Of a stretch of DNA of 64,000 nt, positions 19,479 through 28,092 are shown piece after piece (position 1 is the first letter of the stretch; each line of letters starts with the position of its first letter). The translations under genes and the position numbers were made by a program. This stretch comes from CAWCTB01 sp963798275. GTDB taxonomy: Bacteria > Acidobacteriota > Terriglobia > Terriglobales > Acidobacteriaceae. The stretch is from assembly GCA_963798275.1 (NCBI GenBank), contig CAWCTB010000029.1, positions 1-64,000 on the forward strand, read 5' to 3'. The notes beneath the pieces are model-generated. The model saw nothing but the letters and a program-made list of their open reading frames with translations. It was not told the origin of the DNA and did not search any database.

Positions 19479-19787
19479 ATGGCGTTTAACGTCAAAGAAC
19501 TGATGATCGACATCACGAAAGCCGGGGCGGCGCAGCAGATTTGCGCCCTAAACACCTTCCAGTGTCACCCGACGTTCTGTCTGTGTACGGCCCAATTTAC
19601 CCACTGTCTGTGTACCTACGAGATTACCTACTGTATTACGCCCACGCATGTAACATGCAGGTTTGGCACCTACACCTGCTTCGCCGGATCGATTGTGACC
19701 TGCGGCGGAACAATTTATTGCGCCGGTTCCAATGATCCGACGTGGTATCTCCAAGGAATCGATCAGGAAACTCTGACTGTCGGTTAA
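19479..19787 (+). CDS. Candidate lanthipeptide-type RiPP precursor, Cys/Thr-rich
   Basis: The 102-residue peptide starts at an ATG with GAGG eight bases upstream. Residues 1-21 (MAFNVKELMIDITKAG onward) are a plausible short leader. Residues 22-81 hold eleven Cys and many Thr. Most Cys are spaced seven or eight apart, and each usually follows Thr or Ser by two to four residues (TFQC, THCLC, TYTC, SIVTC, TIYC). This suits ring formation between dehydrated Thr/Ser and Cys. A hydrophilic end follows. It lies directly upstream of a kinase-LanC enzyme. In the next frame, downstream of the stop, a charged helix (AQLNAALKEVELAEKKIAAE) runs to a TAG at 19864-19866. One base error near 19770 would fuse it to this peptide, making it about 128 residues. 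Confidence 0.65.
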   Translation: MAFNVKELMIDITKAGAAQQICALNTFQCHPTFCLCTAQFTHCLCTYEITYCITPTHVTCRFGTYTCFAGSIVTCGGTIYCAGSNDPTWYLQGIDQETLTVG

Positions 19788-19932
19788 GGCCCAGCTCAAC
19801 GCGGCCCTGAAGGAAGTGGAGCTGGCCGAAAAGAAGATAGCTGCGGAAGCGAAGAAATCGAAGTAGGCTCTTTCAGCGCCATCGCGACGCGAGGATGGTG
19901 CTGAAGAGTTGAAGCAGACCCACGAGAAAGCT

Positions 19933-19982
19933 CACTGAGCGGAAGCGGAGAGTTTTACAATGCTTCCGCTCAGTGTTTTTTG
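19933..19982 (+). terminator. Strong intrinsic terminator between precursor and biosynthetic genes
   Basis: A perfect 14-base stem, CACTGAGCGGAAGC with GCTTCCGCTCAGTG (19933-19946 and 19962-19975), has a 15-base loop and is followed by six T residues. It lies between the precursor and the enzyme genes, so full-length transcripts would be rarer than precursor-only ones. That is a usual way to set RiPP stoichiometry. Confidence 0.85.
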
Positions 19983-20009
19983 TTTTCCGCTGCTTCGAGA
20001 CGATCTCCA

Positions 20010-21228
20010 ATGAAGAATGCCTTGTCGGGGAACATTCAGGAATCGGTGTTCCGCGCAAATCCCAGCTATGAATTGGTGCTATTCGACCGGCTGCCGGCCG
20101 AGCAGCGGGAGATGCTGAAAGATCTCCAGAAGGACCCCAACTTCTACGGTATTCTTCGTCCGCTCGAGAACTCGGGTCTGGGAGTGAAATCGGTTTCGCG
20201 GGACATCGCTCTGCTTTACCTGACGCTCCAACACCCCGGCCGGCTTCCCGAGTACGTGCGGGCCACCCTCGGAGAGCAGTGCGAGCAAGAGATCACGCGG
20301 CTGGTTCTGGACGGCGTGCTGGCAGTTGAACGGAATGGCAAGTTCTTATCCGGGTCCGAAGCGGCCGCGGTGATCTACAGCAGCGACGGGGAGTTTCCCT
20401 CCATCTCTGCGGCGGAAGGATTTCTAGAGCGGCTTTCGCTGGAGGCCCTGCGCTATGGTCAGACTTTGGGTTTCACCGACCGCACGGCGCTTTCAACCCG
20501 GCTGTACGGGTACAACCGCGTCCCGCTCTCCCCATATTGGAAACGAACTCTTCCCGACGCGGACGCGGTCGCTGAGTATCTGGGCATCCGGGAGGGTCGA
20601 ATCCGGGAGCTGCTGGACCGCGAGTGGTCGCGGGTTGCCAACCCCCCGGGCAACGACGGCTGGCTCGCCTGGCAGTCACGGCGTCTCAGCGCAAGCGTGC
20701 CATTCGGCGACCGAACAGCGATCGGATGTAAGCTGTATATCAGTCCCCGGACCGACCTGTCTGCCCGGGGTTTTTCCGCTGGTTCTTGGGGTGCTGAGCC
20801 GGACCCGGGTACGTCACTTCAAGATTGGTAAGGACGCCCCGGGATTGCTGCGTCCGGACAAAATGGTGGCCTACTTTAGCAGCTACGAGGACTTGATGGG
20901 CACAGCGGAAAAACTGAAGGAGGAACTGGCGGGATGCGCCGGACAGGGGGTTCCGTTTACGGCAGAACTAGCCGGCGATGGCTTGCTTTCGTGGGGTGTC
21001 GATCCGCCTGCGGAGGAGCATGGCTTGCCCTGGCTGGGGCGGGAGAGCTGGCGGCTGTGGGTGACGAACCGGCTCGCCGTGGCTCTGATCGCAGCCAGTA
21101 CTGGTGGCTCGGCAAATCTCGAACCATGGCAGTTTGCCCTGCGGCGACTTCAACTGGAGGGCGTCGACACGCGCTTGTGGACTCCAGCGGGCACAGACTG
21201 GAAGCGCAGTTTTGGCGCGGAGAATTAA
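20010..21228 (+). CDS. Candidate lanthipeptide lyase component (HopA1/LanY-like), frameshifted
   Basis: This is a protein of about 405 residues, split by a frameshift at about 20765-20785. The N-terminal 230 residues are helical and unassigned. The C-terminal part has KLYISPRTDLSARG, then HFKIGKDAPGLLRPDKMVAYF and QGVPFTAELAGDGLLSWGVDPP-type blocks. That order of strands is reminiscent of HopA1-type proteins, which in class V lanthipeptide systems remove phosphate from phospho-Ser/Thr. The neighbouring synthetase lacks a lyase domain, so a separate lyase is needed if it makes lanthionine. The assignment is inferred from motif order and context, without a diagnostic catalytic signature. It is followed after six bases by the kinase-LanC gene. 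Confidence 0.45.
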
Positions 21229-21234
21229 GTCTTC

Positions 21235-23662
21235 ATGAGCATCACCGATCCGTGGGTCCTGCCCAAGGGCATCATCATCACTCCGGTCGCCGATCTACCG
21301 GCCAAACTGCGCGAGCAGGTCGATGCTCACGACGGGGACTTCGCTATCTCGCGCCCCCAGTCGCGTACCCCCTCGCGTATCCTCGATCCGCAATCCGCGG
21401 CTTTATTGAAGGAGTTCGAGACTCCAAAGACGATTGGTCAGGCCGTGGCGTATTACAGCCGCGCAGTGAGGAGCGACCCGGAACGTACATTGGAAGACGC
21501 GCTGCCCATGCTGACGCAGTTGATTGCGTGGCGGCTGCTGGTCCCGCCGGATTCCGAAGAAGCGGAGGAGATACAAGCTTCATTTCAGCCGGGCACCGCG
21601 GTCGCGCAATGCGAAGTGCTGCAATGCCTGCAGGCTTTGGAAGACACCGAGATTTATCAAGTCCGCCGGCCTGACGGGTGAAATTGCAGCGCTCAAGATA
21701 CTGCGAGCTGGGTCCAATGTGGAAAGCTGCCGAATGCTCGATCGTGAGGCTGCCATCCTCCGACACCTGGCGGGTTCTGTAAGTCCGGCGCTTCTGGACG
21801 CAGGGGAGTGGGAAAACCGCCGGTACCTCGTCCTCGAGTGGTGTGACGGTGTCGATGCGGGCACCGCCGCCGCCACCCTGCATCGGGAGGGAAGTGCGGA
21901 GGCTCGCAACAAGCTCTTGGGGCTCTGTTGCCAGATCCTTCGCACCTACTCGAGGCTGCACGAGCAGGGAGTCATTCACTCCGATATCCATCCTCGAAAC
22001 ATCCTGGTGGACCAGGAAGACCGGGTGAAAATCGTCGATTACGGCCTTGCCCGGCAGGAGGACGTAAACCAGAAGTTTGGTGAGCCCGAACGAGGCGGTA
22101 TTGGATTCTTCTTTGAGCCGGAATATGCAGCGGCGATAAGAAAGGGCCACCGGCCTCCGTGCACAAGCCAGCCCGGAGAGCAATATGGCCTGGCGGCTTT
22201 GCTTTATTCGCTGCTTGCGGGCGCTAACTACCTGGACTTCTCGCTGACTAAAGACGAGATGATGCGCCAGATTGTAGAGAACCAGCCGGTGCCATTCGCG
22301 CAGCGGAATGTGGCGGCATGGCCCGAGGTAGAGAACATCCTCGCCAAGGCACTGAGTAAGGATCCGTCGTCACGCTTTGCCTCCATATCCGAGTTTGCCG
22401 AGAGTCTGAGCGCTGTGGGTGTACCGGAGGGTGACTGGCACATGGGCGTTCCTGTCGCGGACCCGACTGCGTTGGATCGCGTTCTGGATCGAGCCTTGGA
22501 GCGGGTCGGATTCTCAGGGGGGCTGGTGCACTCCGGCTTAGTCACTCCCCCGAAGGCTTCTGTGACATACGGCGCAGCCGGGATCGCCTATGCCCTTTAT
22601 CGCATCGCCTGTGGAAGGCAGGATGCCGCCCTTCTGTCGCTCGCCGATGTATGGTGCAGCCGGGCCGCATCCGATCCGGATAACAACGACAGTTACTATA
22701 ACCCTGACATCGAGATCACTCCGGAAATCGTCGGATCGATTTCGCCCTACCACACCTTAAGCGGCGTTCACGCGGTGCAGGCGCTGGTCAGTCACGCGAT
22801 GTGCGACGTGGCATCACAGGCAGCCGCGATCGACGGTTTTATGGTGAACTCGCAGAAGCCCTGCGACAACCTCGACTTGGCCCTGGGCCGCTCCGGCACC
22901 TTGCTGGTTACTTCGTTGCTGCTCGATACCCTGGGAGACGGCGACATGCTGAAGCCCGCCCCGATGCTGGAGCTCGGCAACTACACGATGGAATCGGTGT
23001 GGCGCGCGATCAACGAACAGCCTGCGATGCGCGAGGGCACACTCATCACTTATCTTGGGATTGCGCACGGATGGGCCGGAATCCTGTATGCGACGCTTTG
23101 CTGGCATGAGTCCTCCGGCTCAGAGCTGCCACCTCAACTCGAGGAACGCCTGCGACAGCTAATGGAATGCGCCGAGCCGTCGGGCCGGGGAGTTCGCTGG
23201 CCGTGGGTCCTTCCGCAAGGCAGAGGCGGCGGTCCAGCCAACTACATGCCAGGCTGGTGTAATGGCAGCGCCGGGCACGTCTTCCTGTGGACGTTGGCGC
23301 ATCGCGTGTTTAAGGACGAGGCGTATCTGCGGATGGCAGAAAAGGCCGCATGGCATGCCTGGGAATCCACAGACTCGATCAGCAATCTGTGTTGCGGTCT
23401 CGCCGGACAGGCCTATGGACTTTTGAACCTGTACAAGCACACCGGAGAAAGCGCCTGGGTGGAGCGCGCCCGCGAGCTGGCTTCCCGCGCCGCGGCTTGG
23501 GACACGAATGCCTATACCGCGATGAAGCTAGCCCCGGAAAGCCTCTACAAAGGTGAAATGGGGGTTGCAGTTCTGGCCGCTGAACTGTCCTCTCCGGAAG
23601 GTGCGTGTATGCCATTCTTTGAGCCGGAGGGCTGGCCGGCAAAACAGCGTACGGGAAAGTAG
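21235..23662 (+). CDS. Kinase-LanC lanthionine synthetase with CCG-type zinc site, frameshifted
   Basis: This is a two-domain RiPP enzyme of about 809 residues. After about 130 N-terminal residues without a recognised domain comes a Ser/Thr kinase domain. It has IAALKIL (VAIK Lys), HSDIHPRNILVD (catalytic Asp) and IVDYGLA (DFG equivalent). It should phosphorylate Ser/Thr of the precursor. The C-terminal half is a LanC cyclase barrel with GIAHGWAGI, PGWCNGSAGH and NLCCGLAGQ. The last has Cys where most LanC proteins have His (CHG), giving three Cys zinc ligands. No OspF-like lyase domain is present, unlike class III and IV enzymes. The break at 21679 looks like one inserted T: removing it restores PDGEIAALKIL. 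The start at 21235 has GGAGAA upstream. Confidence 0.8.
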
Positions 23663-23782
23663 ATCTCCTGGCGCGACTGCAATCTCATCAGAACCGGAAC
23701 AGAATTGTCCAGCGCGCAAAACCCGGGCCGCGCTAGTGACGCGGGGCTCGGGTTTGCTGCGTTGCTGTGCAGAGAATACTGG

Positions 23783-24973
23783 TCAGGCCTGCGCCGGCAT
23801 CTCTGGAAGTGAGATCCAGCGCAATTGCTGTTTCTGGCCAGGCGGCACTGGCTTCGGAAGAATGTCCAGGTAGATGACTGCATAACGGAACGCCATCACT
23901 CCAGCCGCGATAATCAAAATGCTGGAGGCCATTTCCGTCCACTTCGGAACGTAGCGGGTGCCCATCGCGCCTTGCAATGCGTTGATGGAAACGTTGAGCC
24001 GGTTGACCATGAACCCGGCCACGACTATGGCACTGGTCCAGTAGAGCCGCTCCGGATTGTTCCGGATATGCTGCTGGTTCAACAGGTAGACCGGGATGAT
24101 TACGAATAACAGCATTTCCAGCCAGAAATAACCTGCTTCGACCGTAGGTTGAAAGGCGTAATGAATTGCGTGATTGCTAAGCAGGTCAAGTACGCGGAAG
24201 CAGGCGAATACAATCAGCAGCAACTGAATCATTCGTCCGCAGTCGCTGAGGATGCTGAAATCGACGCGTACGTTGAGGGAGCGCATGCATAGGTAAACCG
24301 CCATTACGATAAGCGCCAGGCCCGCTGGTATAGAAGAGAGATAGAAAATGGCATGCATGAACTGCGAATACCAGAGGGGATGCAGTTTGCCCTTTGTGAC
24401 CAGATACAGTCCGCCGAGAAACGACTGATGCATCGAGGAAAGCAGTGTGCCGGCGAGCACCAGGGCTATGAGGATGCGATGATGATAACGGAGGATGGTT
24501 TCACGCAAGCGTTGCCATGGCAGCTTCTCGATGACGGCGGGAGCGAACTCCAGCGTTAGCACGGTCGTATAGGTCATGATGCACATGGCCACGTCGAACA
24601 GAACTGAGCGCATGTTCCAGAAGACGATGGGATGCCAGAAGCGCCACGGCAATCCGATCTCGTAGAGATATCCAACCATCACGGTCAGGTATCCCAGGAA
24701 GGAGATCAGAATGGCAGACCTCAGAATTGGACGGTAACGTTCCAGCCCCAGCAAATAAACCGCTGCGCTGATGGCGAACCCCCCTGCCGACAAGCCCACG
24801 CCGCAAAGTGTTCCCAAACCTACCCACAGGCCCCAAGGCATGCTGTCAGAGAGATTCGTGCTGGCCCGGAATCCCATCGCGAAGCGAACATACGTGGCGT
24901 AGAGTCCGGTGACGAGGATGATGGCCACAATTGAGCGCCATAGGGTGATCTTGGAGAGGACTCGCGCTGTCAT
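23783..24973 (-). CDS. NrfD/HybB-family membrane subunit 1
   Basis: This is a 396-residue polytopic protein of the NrfD/PsrC/HybB family, the quinone-reactive membrane anchor of periplasmic oxidoreductases. It begins with a TM helix (SIVAIILVTGLYATYVRF). It then shows family blocks such as NLSDSMPWGLWVGLG, EIGLPWRFWHPIVFWN and SSMHQSFLGGLYLV, ending with RLNVSINALQGAMGTRYVPKW. Nine or so helices are visible. It overlaps the ferredoxin gene upstream by four bases, so the two form one complex. No molybdopterin, hydrogenase or multiheme catalytic subunit is encoded here, so the electron donor or acceptor is unknown. A paralogue lies at 52364-53551. Confidence 0.85.
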   Translation of the reverse strand: MTARVLSKITLWRSIVAIILVTGLYATYVRFAMGFRASTNLSDSMPWGLWVGLGTLCGVGLSAGGFAISAAVYLLGLERYRPILRSAILISFLGYLTVMVGYLYEIGLPWRFWHPIVFWNMRSVLFDVAMCIMTYTTVLTLEFAPAVIEKLPWQRLRETILRYHHRILIALVLAGTLLSSMHQSFLGGLYLVTKGKLHPLWYSQFMHAIFYLSSIPAGLALIVMAVYLCMRSLNVRVDFSILSDCGRMIQLLLIVFACFRVLDLLSNHAIHYAFQPTVEAGYFWLEMLLFVIIPVYLLNQQHIRNNPERLYWTSAIVVAGFMVNRLNVSINALQGAMGTRYVPKWTEMASSILIIAAGVMAFRYAVIYLDILPKPVPPGQKQQLRWISLPEMPAQA

Positions 24974-25749
24974 TTCCGGCTCCTTTTCGCGTTAACGGCT
25001 GCGGGCGTCTGCTTTTCATTGCCTTCGGCCAGGGCCACATCGCGACGCCGCTGTGTGATCCAGTAAAGTGCTGACAGAATGGTTCCACCCATAATGACTA
25101 CCTTGGGCGAGTCCCCCATGGCGCTGGCCGTAAGCGTCGGCATGGGCTGATCGCCGGTAGGAAGCGGCTTGAAGCCGAGCTTTTCAAACTCAACATCGGA
25201 GAGGAAGAGCACGCTGCCGCCGCCGGCTTCCTCGGTGCCGTAAATACGAGGCACATAGGAGGAGTCTTCGCGGATGCGGTTCCATGCCTCCTGGATGAGA
25301 TCATCGCGGGTCCCAAAGACGCTCGCCTGTACTGGACAAGCTTCCGTGCACGCAGGCTGTTGACCTTCTTTCATGCGGCTGTAGCACATGTCGCACTTCT
25401 TGATGAAGGGCGCCAGTTTGCTCCACTGATACCGGGGAACCTGGTAGGGGCAAGCCAACATGCAGTAGCGGCAGCCAATGCACTTGTCGGCGTCGTATAC
25501 CACCGGGCCGAGGGTGGTCTTTTGCAACGCCCCTACCGGACATGCGGAGGCACAGGCCGGATCCTGGCAGTGCATGCAGAGTTTCCGCACAGACTTGTCG
25601 CTGCGCGTCTCAATCACGGTAAACGCCGTGTCCGACAGTGTCGGTTCGGGATCGGTGCTGAACCCGTGCAGTTGCTTGCATGCGGTCTCACAGCTCAGGC
25701 ATCCGATACAGCGCTTGATGTCGATTAACATTGCCTTTTGTCTTGGCAT
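24970..25749 (-). CDS. Four-cluster ferredoxin subunit 1 (HybA-like)
   Basis: This is an electron-transfer subunit with the Cys pattern of the DmsB/HybA/NrfC family. CIGCLSCETACKQ, the block CMHCQDPACASACP, CIGCRYCMLACP and KCDMCYSRM...CTEACP together predict four [4Fe-4S] clusters. A C-terminal hydrophobic helix (VVIMGGTILSALYWIT) would anchor it to the membrane next to the NrfD partner, as in HybA. No Tat or Sec signal is visible at the start, so its side of the membrane is uncertain. The order is GcvH-like gene, this gene, NrfD. The ferredoxin of the second module (53548-54315) is clearly paralogous. Confidence 0.85.
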   Translation of the reverse strand: MPRQKAMLIDIKRCIGCLSCETACKQLHGFSTDPEPTLSDTAFTVIETRSDKSVRKLCMHCQDPACASACPVGALQKTTLGPVVYDADKCIGCRYCMLACPYQVPRYQWSKLAPFIKKCDMCYSRMKEGQQPACTEACPVQASVFGTRDDLIQEAWNRIREDSSYVPRIYGTEEAGGGSVLFLSDVEFEKLGFKPLPTGDQPMPTLTASAMGDSPKVVIMGGTILSALYWITQRRRDVALAEGNEKQTPAAVNAKRSRK

Positions 25750-25780
25750 AACGTCCTCGCTCTCAACTTTTGTTTCACTG

Positions 25781-26446
25781 CTATGTCAAGAAGAACTCAG
25801 AAACCACCTGCCGACGGATGTCAGAGTCGACATGGAACAGCAGCCCTTGGATGGGCAGTCCGCCGTCTTGCGCCAGAGCTGGGTTGAGTTGCTGAACCAT
25901 GGCTCCGAGGCGTGTAATGCTGTTCTGCATCCACGCCGGAACCACATTCCCCTGCAGAAGATTCCGGGTGTTGATCGCCAGCTCCGGCGCCTTGACCACA
26001 CAGAGCCAGCCCTTGCTGTAGGGTTCCTCGACAACGAGCTTCGGGTTCTTCAGCACCTCATGGTTCACGGACACCACCACGCCCTCGACGGGTGAGAGCA
26101 GATCGACGCTTTGGCCGCCACGCGTTACAGTGCAGAGTTTCTGTCCCTGCCGTACCCAGCGATTCAAGTCAGCCAACTCGATCGTATCGACGTTGCCAAA
26201 CAGGTTGGTGGCGAAGGCATCGATGCCGACTCGGGCATTCTGCCGCCCCTCGTCGCAGACCCAGGTGTGGCCCGGGTGAAAAGAGAAACCGGCGGGCACC
26301 TCAAAACCGGGGTGCGTCAGCATTACCGGCAGGCTTCGCCTCTCGAAGGACGCAACCTGCTGGGTGACCTCCGCAGCTTCGGGCCGCCGAAAGTACATCA
26401 CGCTGATAATCAGGAGAAACGTCAGCAGAACGAACAAGATCGACAT
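25781..26446 (-). CDS. Membrane-anchored GcvH-like protein without the lipoyl lysine
   Basis: This is a 222-residue protein with one N-terminal TM helix (SILFVLLTFLLIISVMYF) and a glycine-cleavage H-protein fold (FSFHPGHTWVCDEG, VGIDAFATNLFGNVD, LLSPVEGVVVSVN). In GcvH the lipoyl Lys sits in 'ESVKAVSD' just before the 'YSPV.G' strand. Here the same segment reads TVTRGGQSVD, with Gly at the Lys position, so normal lipoylation is not possible. I chose the ATG at 26446 because a strong GAGGAGGA precedes it; the longer open frame starts 75 codons earlier without one. It sits 31 bases before the ferredoxin-NrfD pair and after the regulators, which suggests a structural part of that complex. Confidence 0.75.
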   Translation of the reverse strand: MSILFVLLTFLLIISVMYFRRPEAAEVTQQVASFERRSLPVMLTHPGFEVPAGFSFHPGHTWVCDEGRQNARVGIDAFATNLFGNVDTIELADLNRWVRQGQKLCTVTRGGQSVDLLSPVEGVVVSVNHEVLKNPKLVVEEPYSKGWLCVVKAPELAINTRNLLQGNVVPAWMQNSITRLGAMVQQLNPALAQDGGLPIQGLLFHVDSDIRRQVVSEFFLT

Positions 26447-26704
26447 ACATCCTCCTCGTCGCTCCGCAAGGCAAGAAGACATGTCTGCGGAACCGAGCAC
26501 GAAGGAATTCGTTCGGTCAGGTTCGACCACCGTTGAGGGAATGACATCTTCGTGCTTCGCCTTTCTCTCGTGCACGTAGACTGCAAAACCTCGACGGGAT
26601 GCGGCGGTTGTAAAGGAAAGACTTATAGCTCGCCAGGGTTTCGGACGGTGACGCACCGCTGCACTCTGCACGATCAGTGCTGCATTTTGCAGTACTGCGA
26701 AGTG

Positions 26705-28090
26705 TTAGCTGTTTTCCTGGGTTTTCTTCAGGCGCCGCAATAAAGAGGTGGGATGGATGCCCAAAATGCGTGCCGCATGAGTCTTATTCTGGCCCGTGGC
26801 ATTAAGAACGTCCTGGATGTAGCGCTCTTCGAGTTCCCGAAGCGGCACAAATTGATCGCCCGTGGGCGACAAGTCGAAGGCAGTCAAAGGTTCCTCCAAC
26901 GGCGCCTGCTGGTGATGATCACGAACCTCTTCGGGCAGATGTTCAGCGTCGATCTCACTTTCCTTGGAAAGGATCATAGTGCGTTCAATTACGTTTCGCA
27001 GCTCGCGAATGTTGCCCGGCCAGGGATAGTCTCTGAGCAGATCGGCCGCAGACGGCGTGAAGCCGACGAAGTTCTTCTTGAGCTCTTTGTTGAATCGCTG
27101 CATCATATCGAGGGCCAGGGGAACGATGTCTTCCCGGCGTTCGCGCAAAGGCGGAATGAAAAGCGGTAATACGTTCAGCCGATAGTAGAGGTCTTCTCGA
27201 AACTCGCTGGATGCGACTGCTTCCTTCAGAAGCTTGTTGGTGGCTGCGATGATACGGACATCCACCTGAATCGGCTTGGTTCCGCCGAGCCTCAGGAAAT
27301 TGCCTTCCTCAAGTACTCGGAGCAGCTTGGCTTGCAAACTCGGTGAGGTATTGCCGATCTCGTCAAGAAAAAGTGTTCCGCCAGAAGCCTTCTCGATCAG
27401 TCCTTCTTTACGGCGGCGGGCATCGGTAAATGCTCCCGGCTCAAAGCCAAACAATTCGCTTTCCAACAGAGTGTCGGGTAGGGCGGCGCAATTCAGACTC
27501 ACCAACGGCATCTGTGCCCGCGAACTGTTGTAGTGAATTGACTTGGCCAGGACTTCCTTGCCCGTGCCGCTTTCGCCCTGAATCAGGATCGTCGTCCGGT
27601 CGCTTTCTGCCGCACTTCGGGCCATCTGCAGGACCTCGCGCATGCACGGACTCTCGGTTACGACCCGCCCGAAGTCGTACCGGCCCTTCGCGGTCTCGAC
27701 CGTGTCGTGTACTCGCACTCGCAACGCGAGCATCTCGGTCGCGCGCCGCAACGTGCTTACCATGTCGGAAATATGGAAGGGCTTGATCAGGTAGTCGTAG
27801 GCGCCGAGTTTCATGGCCTCCACGGCACGGTCGACCACGTGATACGCGCTCATCATCAGAACGATGGTGGCAGGCGCTGTTTTTTTTATTTCCCTAAGGA
27901 CCTCGATGCCGTTGATACCGGGCAGCACCACGTCCAGCAGTACCAATTCCGGCCGCTCATCGCCGAAGCTTTTCAGCGCTTCCTCGCCGCTGGTTGCCAG
28001 AAGAATTTCGAAGCCTTCGCTCTCCAGCGCGCGGCCGATGGTGCGCAAGGTCAGAGCTTCATCGTCGACAAGCAGCACCGAGTAGGCCAT
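26705..28090 (-). CDS. NtrC-family sigma-54 response regulator 1
   Basis: This is a 461-residue enhancer-binding protein. The receiver domain (LLVDDEALTLR, phospho-Asp in LVLLDVVLPG, Lys in YLIKPF) is followed by an AAA+ domain with Walker A GESGTGKE, the sigma-54 contact loop and Walker B GGTLFLDEIG. A Fis-type helix-turn-helix closes it (NKTHAARILGIHPTSLLRRL). The contact loop reads GAFTDA instead of the usual GAFTGA, a natural variant that may weaken or change sigma-54 contact. The gene is immediately downstream of the sensor kinase (two-base gap) and upstream of the GcvH-like/ferredoxin/NrfD genes, its likely targets. I saw no clear -24/-12 element in front of those genes. Confidence 0.9.
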   Translation of the reverse strand: MAYSVLLVDDEALTLRTIGRALESEGFEILLATSGEEALKSFGDERPELVLLDVVLPGINGIEVLREIKKTAPATIVLMMSAYHVVDRAVEAMKLGAYDYLIKPFHISDMVSTLRRATEMLALRVRVHDTVETAKGRYDFGRVVTESPCMREVLQMARSAAESDRTTILIQGESGTGKEVLAKSIHYNSSRAQMPLVSLNCAALPDTLLESELFGFEPGAFTDARRRKEGLIEKASGGTLFLDEIGNTSPSLQAKLLRVLEEGNFLRLGGTKPIQVDVRIIAATNKLLKEAVASSEFREDLYYRLNVLPLFIPPLRERREDIVPLALDMMQRFNKELKKNFVGFTPSAADLLRDYPWPGNIRELRNVIERTMILSKESEIDAEHLPEEVRDHHQQAPLEEPLTAFDLSPTGDQFVPLRELEERYIQDVLNATGQNKTHAARILGIHPTSLLRRLKKTQENS

Positions 28091-28092
28091 GG

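Noticed and set aside
16855..23662. One single biosynthetic cluster joining the Psd operon with the RiPP genes
   Set aside because: The genes are divergent with separate promoters and no shared signature domain, so joining them as one pathway is not supported; kept only as a testable idea.
26447..26671. Longer N-terminus of the GcvH-like protein
   Set aside because: The extra 75 residues have no conserved features, and a strong ribosome site stands before the internal ATG at 26446.
26650..26704. CTGCA/TGCAG inverted repeats after the NtrC-like gene, as a terminator or CRISPR-like repeat
   Set aside because: Short palindromes without a T tract or regular spacers. They might be activator sites for the next operon, but I could not find a matching -24/-12 element.
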